A DNA stretch of 64,000 nt from Apostichopus japonicus (taxonomy: Eukaryota; Echinodermata; Holothuroidea; Aspidochirotida; Stichopodidae): contig NC_092567.1 in the NCBI RefSeq assembly GCF_037975245.1, positions 24,606,876 through 24,670,875 on the forward strand, written 5' to 3'. Under the pieces are notes generated by a model that saw only the letters and a list, made by a program, of their open reading frames with translations, was not told where the DNA came from and did no database searches. Shown here piece by piece: positions 35,901 to 45,836 of the stretch. Made by a program: the position numbers and the translations under genes. Position 1 is the first letter of the stretch. Each line of letters begins with the position of its first letter.

Positions 35901-38900
35901 TCGTCAGTCAGTGACGTTGCAAAGTATTTCAGAGATGCATGCATGTGGCTAAATTTCTAGCTAGATTCACAGACAGATCTAAGATTGGGGAGGGGGCATG
36001 AACCTTTATATAAGGGTCTTCCTGGGCCTGAAGGGAGTGACCTGTATAATTCTTCCTCGACTGAATGTGAAAATTGCCCCGAAACATTATTTTGTTTCTT
36101 TTGACCTATGACATAATCAAGAGTTCAAATCTGCCCAATGTGATGCTCTTTAAACCATCGTCCCTTTCTCTTTCAGTTAGTGGCACTGGGTGGTTTCATT
36201 CTGCTCTTTGGATTTTTCGCCTTCAATGGTGGTTCACAAGCCTCCGTATCACAGCCTGGTGACGCTGAAGTGATAGCGAATGCCGTAGTCAACACCATCC
36301 TCAGTGGAGCCGCGGCGGCCACTGTCACCTTATCCTTATCCAGATTACATTTTGGAGAGGGAAAGTGGAGTTTGCTTACCACGATTAATGGCGGACTGGC
36401 GGGAATGGTAAGTTATCTACAGTAAACAAGCCTCCTTCATGTCATTAATATGGAACGCGAAAAGGGAAACCATATTTAGTTGTCTAAACTAAGTTTGTTG
36501 CTGTCTAAACTAAAGTTGGTGCTGCTGTTTTATCATGTTGTTGCTCAAACTCACTTTGATGTCTCAAATTCCGTTGTCTAAACTTACGTCGTAGTCTAAA
36601 CTTACGTTAAACTTAGCAACGAAATAAGTTTTCCCTTTTCGCGTTCCATACATTACGGCTTCTAATCTGAAATAAACCAGCCATTCGCTCTTAATGGAAA
36701 ATGTTTGCAAAATAAAATAAACCTGTTAGCAAACTGCTTATCCACTAGAGAGCCTGTGAAAGAGAATGTGTAAAAGTAAGTTGGCCTGACGTTTCGATCC
36801 TAGCAGGATCTTTTTCAAATGCTAAAAGGATAAATGGATAATATTTGGTAACAAAAAATACAGAGAATTTCTAAACATAGAATTAAGTAGCAGATTTATA
36901 TTGAGTATGTACTTGTATTATATGATTCTAACATAGTTTTACCTGTACTCGTCGTACTTTGTTAGTACATATTCTCGATATGCAATCGTAGTGAAGGAAC
37001 AAATCGGGCGCATGCGCGAGCAAATGCAACGGCCGCAATACGTACTACTTTAAACAATGTAGGCTACACAATGGAGACTTAGGGGGTGGAGTCAATAAAA
37101 GGAAAAATTATTTACTCAAGGTATACTTGTTAATAATTGTGTTCTCAGTTCAGTCCGATTAATGTCTTTGGGTAAGCAAAAGCTAGCAATGTTATTGTCT
37201 GAACTTTCTGTTCCCTAGAAACTAGCGATCGTGCCAAAATTCTGCACAAAAAAAAAGTACGTCGTCATGATTGTTATTTACTACACGACTGTATTAACAA
37301 AGTAAGAAAGATTATGTAAGCCCGTCGAGACTGAATGCATCATAACTGATTGCTGTTGTTTCTTATTCTGGGAATAAACAGTGGACTGTTTGGCTGTAAT
37401 TCAGAGACAATTGGTGACCTGTTTTCTTTTCTCATAGTTACTGATATTCTATTGGTTTAACCTAATATAAACTGCATATTGTACTCATAGGTCATTCAAC
37501 TGCTATTTTGTAACTTTGTGCATGGCTGGCACGTGTAAAATCATGACTTCGTGCATGTTGTCTGACTGCTACAATAGAATGTCTGTGTCACGAATTCTTC
37601 AACATGCACTTAGAACGTGAGTTTGTCGTGACAGCCGGGAGCTGCTATTATATATGACAGTTCCAAGATCGTATACGCTGCTGCTATATGACTATTCTAG
37701 AATGGTCATATTCTGCTCAAAAAGGCTACATACATACATAAAACAAAATATTGTAATTGTACATATTAATATTGTATAAATAATTAGTCAGTAGAACAAA
37801 TTTGTGCAAAAATCTGCCATTTTAGATCAAAAGCATTCAATAATGTTGATTTATTACGTAATCCTTTGCATTCTTTTTTTTTTCTAAGGATATACAATGC
37901 CGTGTTTCTATACATACAATCAGTATATTTACTGTACTGGTGTTGTACGATCTGTTTACTTGGTCCAAGAGCAAACTCACATCACACAGTATGTCTTCAA
38001 CTAGTAAGAGCATTAGAAATATGATCCGAAAGTGGCTAAACTAATCTAAACGTTTCGCATATTCACAGGTTGTTTATCTGCGCTGCGCGTGATGCGCATC
38101 ACGTATTATTATAGTATTGTGCAGTATTAGCTAATTTATCCCAACTGGTTAAGCTAATCTATGCGCTTCGTTTATTCACAGGTTATCTGCGCTTCGCGTG
38201 GTACGCTGGGATACATTGGGTACTCGCTTGGGGTACTCCTAGTGTCACATAGCATGTATTATAGTATTGTGCAGCATTAGAAAAGTTGCCTTACCAGGCT
38301 GAACTAATATATATAGTGTGTTTTGATTATTTACAGGTAGCTATATGTGCTGGGTGTGATTCGGTAATGGCGTGGGGTGCTGTATTAACTGGTATGATAG
38401 CAGGTATTGTTTACCAGTTAACTAGTATCCTTGTTGAACGCCTCCGTGTGGACGATCCTCTTGATGCTGTAGCTGGTAAGTGTTTATATTATTAAGCGGC
38501 TATAATGTTCTAAATCCAAAATGGCGCTGTGCCACAGTACTTCGCGCCCCATCGGTCACCACTATAGGAATGTTAACATCCCATTATAGGCTCTGCTGAC
38601 CGGAAATGTTGATATGGACGTGCTTAATTACGGTCATATCTTTTTTATTTCAAAAATATATGAAATCTGTAAAAATGATGAGATTTTGTTATAACCTACT
38701 ATTAATCGAGTTATAATGTTGATTGAAATTTTTTTCGACCAAATGAGGGACTTTACACCCGAGACGCCAAATAAAACGAATAATTATTCGGTGATTTTGT
38801 TTTGTATGTTCTAGGACTTAAGTCTTAGAAAATCCAAATTTCATTAGAAAAGGCCGAATTTCTCATGAAATCAATTACCTGCCGCTTTCTGGGTTGTATC

Positions 38901-41900
38901 GAAAGAAACTGGGACGTGAACCCTGGTTATGAAGTATGCAAGTTACTCTGGTTTCAGACTAGCGCCCTCAAAAGAAAAAAAGGGTTACATATAGTGATCG
39001 CCAAAAAATATAGCTGGGATAGCTCAGTTGTTAAAGCGCTGGGCTTGCTATCCAGAGGTCTCTGTTCGAATCCCGTCCGGGTTCGAATCCCGTTCGGGTT
39101 CGAATCCCGTTCGGGTTCGAATCCCGTTCTATCCCTAAATGTCTTTGCTCTTTTCCATTTATATGTAAATGATAATAGACTGCAAAAATTAAACATCGTC
39201 TTGAATTTAATTTTTTTTTTTTTTTTTTATAATTCCAAAGTTCACCTTAGTGGTGGTACCATAGGGGTCTTGACTGCACCATTTCTTGTCTATCCGGACG
39301 GGGTAGTTTTTAATTGGGATGGACCGGCCTTTTTGGTAAGTAAATAATTGACTCACATTGCTTTCATTTATACAAAGAAACGCTTCTATAACTATATTCT
39401 TCTTTGTTTTCCCTTCAAATGATGATAAATTAAAGGGTGATTAATCAAAGGGTGATTAATCAAATTAGGGTGATTAATCAAGCACTAAAAATTATTCCCA
39501 AAGTTTCGTCCGTTATCATGGCATTAAGATCTCTGGACGTTTCAAAATATTAAGGCCTTATCAATATTTAAAAAAAGACGGGCGAAACTTAACTTAATCC
39601 AGTCAAATTAAAAAATGAATGTTAAGTAGTAACAAAACATAAATAAGTAAAAAACTCACATAAAAAAACAAATCAGTTATATCATATGTTGGGGTGGGAC
39701 ATGGCAGTTTAAAACTTATATCCATGCTTTATATATAGCGGTCTTGGAAAATGACGAATTAAGTATGTAAGTTAATGAAGAAATTGATTGTAGTAAGACA
39801 ACTACATATCTTTAAAGGGTGTGAAGACTCACGCAAAAAGAAACGTCTAATGCCGGTAATCTGACCTAGTTTCGAATGAGTTGTAACAGAAGTGTTAGAC
39901 ACCACCATCGATCCCAGAAAATACACACACAGCTTGCTACCGTCGGCAATTAGACACTAGTGTACAGTCAGTACATACAGCTGCGGTCAATACCCACAGC
40001 ACAGTGTATAAATGATACAGCGATGGACTCAGGTCCAGCTAAAGATAACAAGGTATCACGTTTCATTACTGTCTGCATTTTGTAGCGACACGAACAAAAT
40101 GTCACTTGCAAGCAACCGAAAGTTAACTTTTTCAGATGGTCGCACGCGGTTTTGGGCGAATCTTCAATGCCGTTAACTCTTGGTTTTTACCTTCCAAACT
40201 TCCAGCTTCTAGGATGGAATGTTATAGGAGGGATCGCCATATTCGTCTGGACTGCAGCTCTATCGACAGTACTGTTCGGTGGGCTACAACTGGCAGGCTG
40301 GCTTCGAGTCAGTGCAGAAATTGAAATCAAAGGTATAAAGCTAGAGAACTTGATTTAAAAGGGATATTTTGGTGGCTAAAGTTGATTGCTTAACACATTT
40401 TCGCTGGAAATATTATATCTCATTCTTTTAGACTATCAATTTCAATTAATTCAAGCATGAACAAAAGTCACGCGTCATTTCATTCGTGACGTCACTTTAC
40501 GCTTACACATAATTGGCTGTTGTAGGGTTAATTCATACGTCATTATAAATACGGCGGTGAGAGTAAAACATTACAAAACAGTCGCCATGGTTATTGGAAC
40601 AATGATTTCTTAATGGAGAAAGGTCCCACCTTTCAGTTATATATAAATGTATTTATAATCATACGTGAGGGGAGTGGGGGACGGGTGGAGGGGGGGTTGG
40701 TGTCGGATAGATATTGGTCCTGGAGTATTACTTAGTGGGCCCGGGGTATGTGTAAGGAGGATCAGGTGAATGGAACAGGTCCACCAAATTAATTCTTCAT
40801 ACACACATATATGTAAACCGAATTTATTAAGACTTTGAAACATGAGTCCCGATGATATAGTTGTCCTCTAGTCCCGATCCTGCTGTCGTATTTCCATACT
40901 TAACTAATTCTTTAAATTCCTTTCTATATTACTAGGTCTAGATATTCCGAAACATGGTGAACCAGCCTATCCACCCGTAAGCTATCAAGTTGGTTGGCAT
41001 AGCGATCTCCACAACTTACCGGCGCAGGAGTATGGTTCCGTGAGAGTAGGTACGTACAGAAACAGAAAGACATCTACCGAGCCGGATTAACGACCTTTGC
41101 ACCGTATGATTTACTCCTACCCCCCCCCCACCTCCCCCATTAGGGTTTGCAGGTACCATCAGACAATAGAAGGTTGGTATATGTTGCCTGGACGTTGTCA
41201 TGAAGGTCCCATGATCTTGGAGTAGTCCTTCGTTACCTGCTTTATCTGCTTATTGTAGATATGGTTGAGTTGAAGGTACGTTAACGTTATTGATAAATGA
41301 AATAAAGTACCTTTGCTATAAAAAACTAAATTCATTAATTCACTCTTAATTTCAAGCAGAGCAGAATTCACTTTTTCAAGTGCGTCCATGATGAAAAACG
41401 TTTGCTAAATCAACAAATTGTCTAATCAAAAGCTGATATAAATCTCAACATTTAATTTCGAATTTGTCATAAATTAACATACAAATCTTAAATCAATAGC
41501 AAATTTAGCCAAATAAGAATTATAATACTAGTAATATTCGACTTTTATAAAGAGAGCACAAAACTCAAATAAATAAAATCTCTCAGAGGCAGTTAACTCG
41601 CCCCCCCCCCCATCCTCCCCTCTCTCTCAGAAACCAAACCCTTGTCATAGAAAAAAAGGTACGAATCGCATACAATTGAAAAACAAAGTTGAAAGTCAAA
41701 TCAATTTACAAAACATGAAACTGAGGGCGTTTTTGTAAACGATAAACCCTCACTCTGAGTTAGAATGACCACGCGAATGTGCTGTGTTGACTCTTCGACG
41801 TGTGAGTGTTGCTACAGGCTACAGACTCTTTGACCGAAATATATATATATATATTTCGGTCAAGTATATATATATATACATTGTACACAATTGAGTGTAT

Positions 41901-42458
41901 GCAAATGCCAATATTTTGTAAAATGGAATTTTTCGTTTCATGATAGGAAATGGTGTTAGGTCATATAATGATAATTTAGTTGTTCAATTTCACTACATAT
42001 CTGAAGATAATTTATATCTCAAATATGCATTACAATTGCACCCTTTCACGCCTAATTTTTTTCAGTGGGGGGAACCCTAGTCCACCCCCCCCCCCCTGCG
42101 CCTACCCTTCTACATGAGATTCTTCTTCAACAACCCATAGGCCACACACCCCTCCGTTGTACAAATATTGGGTGCACCCCTGTAAAGAGGGGATTGTGGC
42201 AGGAACGATATTAAGAGGGATGCGAGGACAATCATTACGTCGTATTTATTGATTGATTTGTTGTTTTCATTTTTGGCAGGAAATTCAAAGCCTGCTCGTC
42301 CTAGACTACCCCATGAATATCAGAACAACGCCTACGATGCGTCAGAAACATCGAATGGAGATACTGGAATAGCCCCACCAGTTACCAACACAGAGGTAAA
42401 CATTCAAGTGGGAGATGAAAATTACAACACACAAGATAAAACCACTGACCAACAATAG
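23847..42458 (+). CDS. amt: Ammonium transporter, AMT/MEP family (11 coding exons)
   Basis: Coding exons: 23847-23937, 32180-32269, 32778-33008, 34539-34618, 35622-35756, 36177-36407, 38337-38475, 39241-39335, 40206-40332, 40936-41049, 42280-42458. These total 1512 nt, or 503 residues, the usual AMT size, and all phases agree. Family signatures: [20 protein letters not shown] in the first membrane helices; [13 protein letters not shown] with the pore Asp and first twin histidine (D165, H173); [19 protein letters not shown] with the second histidine (H334); and the conserved tail [15 protein letters not shown] proteins are trimeric plasma-membrane channels that move ammonium; animals outside vertebrates keep AMT genes alongside Rh genes. 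The pore residues are present, so the gene looks functional. Intron 1 is 8.2 kb. The gene converges with the homeobox gene. Confidence 0.95.
24051..24353. mobile_element. Fold-back element with inverted terminal tandem repeats
   Basis: The 303-bp element is flanked by the 8-base duplication CCAAATAT (24043-24050, 24354-24361). Its right end has tandem 16-bp units GTCGGAACATAGAGAC starting at 24286, 24302 and 24318 plus a diverged fourth at 24334. The left end has the same unit inverted (about 24057-24087). The middle is T/A-rich with inverted GGTCC-AAAATTTT-like words, so most of the element can fold on itself. It lies 113 bases after the transporter exon 1 donor. Confidence 0.8.
27658..28038. 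mobile_element. hAT-like MITE with GGCCCGCGGGCC motif
   Basis: A 381-bp element with ends CAGGGTTGTCCAACCT and AGGTTGGACAACCCTG and an exact 8-base duplication CACTAGTT (27650-27657, 28039-28046). The sub-terminal ACGGCCCGCGGGCCACA motif is shared with widespread animal hAT non-autonomous elements known to me. A shadow open frame reads across it. Confidence 0.9.
29641..29830 (+). mobile_element. CAGGCGCGTATCC element, 5' portion
   Basis: This starts with the family end and continues through CTATCTAAGCGGAGCGCCACC, GTTGGCGCGCAGCGTACAAG and AGATCACCGGAAACGGCACT, matching the complete copy at 14247-14526 read in reverse. The right terminal repeat is missing. Confidence 0.65.
30310..30960. mobile_element. 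CATAGGCGTAGG element interrupted by a nested insertion
   Basis: The left end ACATAGGCGTAGGAGGC is followed after 30717 by CGGGGGTGCAGCCCCTAATT and then by sequence (from about 30880, containing GCATGCGATGTAATAACCGATG) that also occurs near 50735-50760. The right end of this copy was not found, so its boundary is approximate. The element at 30333-30716 splits it. Confidence 0.55.
30333..30716. mobile_element. Nested GC-rich element inside another element
   Basis: Ends CAGTGGCGGAGC and GCTCCGCCACT form inverted repeats, and GCGGCGG lies on both sides (30326-30332, 30717-30723), consistent with a 7-8 base target duplication. Its left half contains CTATCTAAGCGGAGCGCCACC, shared with the 29641 and 31071 elements, so the families are related. 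Confidence 0.65.
31071..31322 (+). mobile_element. CAGGCGCGTAGC element, right end truncated
   Basis: This is collinear with the complete copy at 14247-14526 (reverse strand) from its left end through TCGCTGGAAATGGCACT and CTTAGCGATATCATT to the GGGCGG/CGCCCCC block, then breaks off before the right terminal repeat. Confidence 0.7.
31560..31730. repeat. Long pyrimidine tract
   Basis: About 170 bases of almost pure C and T on the plus strand, irregular in order. It ends against a GGGGGGCGCGCGCCCCC palindrome and CTGGATACGCACCTG, which resembles an inverted end of the CAGGCGCGTATCC elements. Open frames on either strand here are compositional artefacts. Confidence 0.85.
32010..32096. repeat. 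C/T-rich tract before transporter exon 2
   Basis: An uninterrupted pyrimidine-rich run with many CCC and CCCC blocks ends 84 bases before exon 2. The minus strand is correspondingly G-rich and could form quadruplexes. Confidence 0.8.
33067..33542. mobile_element. TGGAACGC-type MITE carrying an internal GATAATAT satellite
   Basis: Ends TAGAACGCCAAATGG and, inverted, TGGAACGCCAAAAGT, with TA on both outer sides (33065-33066, 33543-33544). The interior is a degenerate array of words such as GATAATATAAAAGTACACGTT. It lies in intron 3 of the transporter. It shares its terminal motif with the element at 36451-36648. Confidence 0.6.
36451..36648. mobile_element. TGGAACGC-type MITE with 19-bp perfect inverted ends
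   Basis: TGGAACGCGAAAAGGGAAA occurs at the left end and as its exact reverse complement at the right, with TA at both edges, the target type of Tc1/mariner-like elements. The 198-bp interior consists of repeated GTCTAAACTAAGTT/GTCTAAACTTACGT words of about 20 bases. It sits 43 bases after exon 6 of the transporter. Confidence 0.75.
38034..38336. repeat. Tandem duplication of a 3' splice-site region before transporter exon 7
   Basis: Three related blocks each contain CTAA(T/C)-rich sequence, then ATT(C/T)ACAG followed by GT and TAT-TGCGCT-like sequence: AG at 38067-38068, 38180-38181 and the real acceptor at 38335-38336. A second shared word, TAGTATTGTGCAG, lies at 38112 and 38262. Only the third block continues into the conserved coding sequence [14 protein letters not shown]. 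Confidence 0.6.
39016..39135 (+). tRNA. tRNA-Ala(UGC)-like sequence with four T arms
   Basis: GGGATAG at 39016-39022 pairs with CTATCCC at 39129-39135, a 7-bp acceptor stem. Between them lie an A box (AGCTCAGTTGTTAAAGCG), an anticodon stem-loop CTGGG-CTTGCTA-TCCAG whose loop gives UGC, and then TTCGAATCCCG at 39065, 39082, 39099 and 39116, exactly 17 bases apart. Removing three 17-base units leaves 69 bases, close to a normal tRNA. It is in intron 7 of the transporter, 105 bases before exon 8, and a TTTT run lies near 39154. It may be a tRNA pseudogene or a tRNA-derived element; normal tRNA function is unlikely with the insertion. Confidence 0.7.
39438..39480. repeat. Three palindromes TGATTAATCA in tandem
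   Basis: GGGTGATTAATCAA recurs at 39438, 39453 and 39471 (palindrome starts). Each contains ATTA/TAAT cores typical of homeodomain binding sites. It is in intron 8 of the ammonium transporter. Confidence 0.6.
39812..40176. mobile_element. TTAA-flanked MITE, copy B, beside transporter exon 9
   Basis: The reverse complement of copy A (5913-6276): it shares GAAGACTCAC ends and interior words such as AATTAGACACTAGTGTACAGT and ACTGTCTGCATTTTGTAGC. TTAA lies at both ends (39812-39815, 40173-40176). Its right end is only 29 bases before exon 9 of the ammonium transporter, so the branch point may lie in or near the insertion. Confidence 0.75.
41830..41863. repeat. Perfect 34-bp palindrome with TA core
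   Basis: TTGACCGAAAT, a TA run, and ATTTCGGTCAA form a perfect inverted repeat, followed at once by another TA run. It is in intron 10 of the transporter. Confidence 0.85.
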
Positions 42459-45374
42459 CTTACAACAATGGCTTGAATGTTATGAACATATCTATTGTTT
42501 ACAAATTAGATCCAAGTTCTTTTTTCCCCTTTTTGCTTTGTTGCTATTTGTTTTATTTTATTTGTCGTTTTTGGAGTTTTTTTCTCTGCTGTCTTTGCCT
42601 AAATTTTTGCGTTTAGCAGGTTTAATAGTAATACGCTCTCTTCCAAAGAGAACTCAAATTAATTTCTTTTGTTACCAAATATTGCACAACTCTTCAAACG
42701 CACAATCTGTTTCATGAGAACATTAAAATAATTTTTGTTACCAAATATTGCGAAACTTTTAAACTGCACAATCTGTATCATCAGAATATTCAACTTATGT
42801 TGTTTTTGCGCCAAATTTGCACAACTCGCAAAACACACAATCTGTATTGTATTTGATGTAACGTCAACCATGACTGGTATATGACTCTATACTACATAAC
42901 TGACATCTATAAACAGTCTTAAAAAAAGAGAATCAATCTTTCTCCAGTTTAAACGAGTTTTTCATTAATTAAAGAAGAAATATAAATATAATAGAAACAT
43001 TATCAAAAACTAGAATGCAAAAAAATGCATTGAAGTTTCGATTACTTCATTGCAATAGACTTCTGCTTATTCATCAGAAACAGGGGTTTGGGGGTGGGCT
43101 GATTGAGTGGGGAGAGAGGAAGGAGGATGGGATATGATGATAATCCCATGTAAAAAAAATGACTGGTCAACCTATTCGATATGGTAAATCGCCATTTTAC
43201 CAATAAGGAAGTAGAAAATGTAAGTTTTCATATATCAACTCTGTCAGTATGTTTTATCTAAACTCATCATATAGAATATTTTACTTTATTGTGAGTCTTT
43301 GGGGTACATTTTCTTGATGATTCTAATGTTTTCGCTCGTATTGCATCATAAGAGTCGATGAAAGTAAAACTGCAGCTGAAAAAATAGGATTCATTTGAGT
43401 ATGTGTTATTCTTTATAGGGAATGTTTTGGATTTGAGTAGGAAAGGGGTCACCCCCTTCTCCTCGAATTGTGAAAAAGTGCCCTTTTTTCATAAACATGA
43501 AGTGCCCAATGATCTTTGTGGGTATTAGAACGTACACTCACTGGAGAAGTCTGAAGTAAATAAGACGGATAAAACATCGATTTGTACCGTTTTCTATAGA
43601 AAAGAACATAAGTATTGCAAGTAACCATTGAAATGAAGAGATGTTTAGACTGCGTAACTTATTTTCATTTAGTACAGAACACAAAAATAACAGAAGGAAA
43701 ACAATGGAATGGGTTATAGACTGTGTAACGTTTGTTTTATTTAGTAGCGGGAAATATCTTTCTTTGGTGGAAATATTGAAGAATAAAAGCACTTTGGTTA
43801 AGGCTGGCAGCCCAAACGTTACGAACAATGAACGGTGGTGGGTTGTGTCGCCACCGCAAACGGAATGGGTGTAATACGGTTATATTCGACCCTTGAATCC
43901 TTTGCCAGTTAAATTGGCCTGGTGATCATGAATATTCAAAGATATTAAAAGCAAGAAGTGTTAGACAGCTCTACTTTAATCATTACATTTTATCTTGAGG
44001 AAAATTCTGTTTCTTCTCTTGATGCTATAGGAAGGCCCCGCATCCAGGGTTTTCTTCTTTTTTATTATGGGAAAGGGGTGCTTCAAAGCACAACATGTGG
44101 ATTTTTAATCAATAAAGAAATATTTGTCCACTATACCAACATACTGTCAAATAACAATAGGCATGTGTATAACAGCAGATGTTATAGAGCAGATGTGTAC
44201 AATATTTGATATAAAGACAAATGGAACGTGGGACATACGGGAGGAGCTGGCCGGCAAGAGGGTTCTAGTGGGTTTGATTGTTCATTAGGCAACGCTCTAC
44301 ATTCGTTCTTTAGAATAAAACATATTAGGAAAAGAGAAAGTTCTGTTAACAATGTCGTATACAAAGGAAGGGGATCAGAGTGTCAGGCGATAAGAGTGGG
44401 GGGGGGGGGCAAGAGTGGGAGAGGACATGGGAAGGCCCCGATCTCTACCGTCAGACGGTGATAAACGTTTAGTCAGAGTTTTTGTTTCACATTCAGTCGC
44501 GTTAGCATGAGATGACTCATCCGGCCCAGATCTCTGCCACAAACATTGATGCCCTTCCAAAAACAGTCGGGAATGGGGAAAATTTAAAATCACTCCAACA
44601 ATACCTTTATACAGGTAGCAAACAAATCTCTTTTGTTGTTTGCTGTTTTCTCTATCACGAAATGCTAAACTTCTGCGACACTGATGTTATAATTTTATGG
44701 AGTTCATTACTTTGTTTTCGAAATATTCTCCAAATAATATTTCCTGAAATTCATTCTTGGTTGTCCAAAGTAACCCACACAAAACTTCATGGTATCCATT
44801 ATTGGTTGTCCATGATATTCTATGCATTACTTATTGAAATTGAAATTCATGATCTAAATATCCTTGGTACCCCTTGCATTATTGAATGCAATTCATTCAT
44901 TGGTTGTCCGTGGTAACGGTGGTACCCCTTGCATCATTGAGTGCAATTCATTAATTGGTTGTTCGTGGTACTCCATGCATCATTGAATGTAATTCGTTCA
45001 TTGGTTGTCCGTGGTACTCCATGCATCATTGAATACAATTCATTCATTGGTTGTCCGTGGTACTCCATGCATTATTGAATGCAATTCGTTCATTGGTTGT
45101 CCGTGGTACTCCATGCATCATTGAATACAATTCATTATATTGGTTGTCCGTGGTACTCCATGCATCGTTGAGTGCAATTCATTCATTGGTTGTCCGTAGT
45201 ACTCCGTGCATCATCAAATGCAATTCGTTCATTGGTTATTCGTGGTACTCCATGCATCGTTGAATGCAATTCGTTCATTGGTTGTCCGTGGTACTCCATG
45301 CATTGTTCAATGTAATGTATTTCTTGGTACTCCATGCTACTTCGTGTATACTCCATGCCTGAGATTTCAGAAAG
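42459..45374. other. Convergent spacer between the transporter and the homeobox gene
   Basis: This holds the transporter 3' UTR with an ATTAAA at 42722-42727 and AATAAA at 43782-43787 as possible poly(A) signals, a three-copy tandem repeat (42668-42850), and the 46-bp minisatellite (44740-45374). The open frames at 43538-43874 and 44512-44916 show no family features and I treat them as chance. Confidence 0.5.
42668..42850. repeat. Tandem repeat, 66-70 bp, three copies, in the transporter 3' flank
   Basis: CCAAAT(A/T)TTGC followed by (A/G)CACAATCTGT recurs with CCAAAT at 42675, 42741 and 42811. It is probably transcribed as part of the 3' UTR. Confidence 0.7.
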
Positions 45375-45505
45375 TTTATTCTTTGAATGTCTCTAGTACT
45401 CCATTCAATATATTTCATTTTTCATTTCTTTGATTGTCTTTGGTACCCCATTTCGTTTCTTCTGACTTCATTCTTTGCCTTTAGGTGGTACCCCATGTAT
45501 TATCT
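44740..45505. repeat. 46-bp minisatellite at the 3' end of the homeobox gene
   Basis: The core TTGGTTGTCCGTGGTACTCC recurs at 44955, 45001, 45047, 45093, 45140, 45186, 45232 and 45278, with diverged units on both sides. On the right side GTAC words continue with about the same period at 45396, 45443 and 45488, which carries the repeat across the stop codon (45468-45470) into the last coding codons of the homeobox gene. Confidence 0.85.
45375..45380 (-). terminator. Candidate poly(A) signal of the homeobox gene
   Basis: On the minus strand this is AATAAA, 88 bases after the stop codon, giving a 3' UTR near 110 bases. It lies in a degenerate part of the minisatellite. Confidence 0.45.
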
Positions 45506-45836
45506 CATATTGTTTAGCTAAAGTTCTCAATGCGTAGACACTTTCTTTGGCGATACCATTGAAATTATTCTCCAATGGTGCAGCTTGTCTCGGATTGGGC
45601 ATAGCGTATCCTGTAGGTTTGCGGCCTCTCTCCTCAACTGGAAGTGGAAACGAGAAAAATGGACTCTGTGGTAGGAATGGTGGTAGTTGACTTGGGTATG
45701 CTACTTGGTGATTAAAAGGCAGGTGGTTCGCAAAGAGATTCGAAAAATATTGGAATGGGTGTAAAAATGGGTTTGTCCACGGTAATGGTACCTGTCCAGC
45801 TAACTCCTGAAGGGTGTTGGCACTAGGATCCCTCTT
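45468..45836 (-). other. isx: C-terminal exon with OAR-like motif
   Basis: The last exon is 123 codons including stop. It opens [14 protein letters not shown], has a Pro/Phe/Gln-rich middle ([18 protein letters not shown]) and ends [20 protein letters not shown] followed by [10 protein letters not shown] and TGA. The OAR motif usually sits near the C-terminus of PRD-class proteins and modulates transactivation; here it is diverged. Confidence 0.75.

Noticed and set aside
38182-38280. Alternative ammonium transporter exon starting at the decoy acceptor 38180-38181
   Set aside because: The frame resembles the true exon for only a few codons, lacks the conserved helix and has no donor before its stop.
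45051-45433. Plus-strand open frames with a repeated LVVRGTPCII pattern
   Set aside because: They read through the 46-bp minisatellite; the repeat is not a multiple of three, so the frame changes between units.
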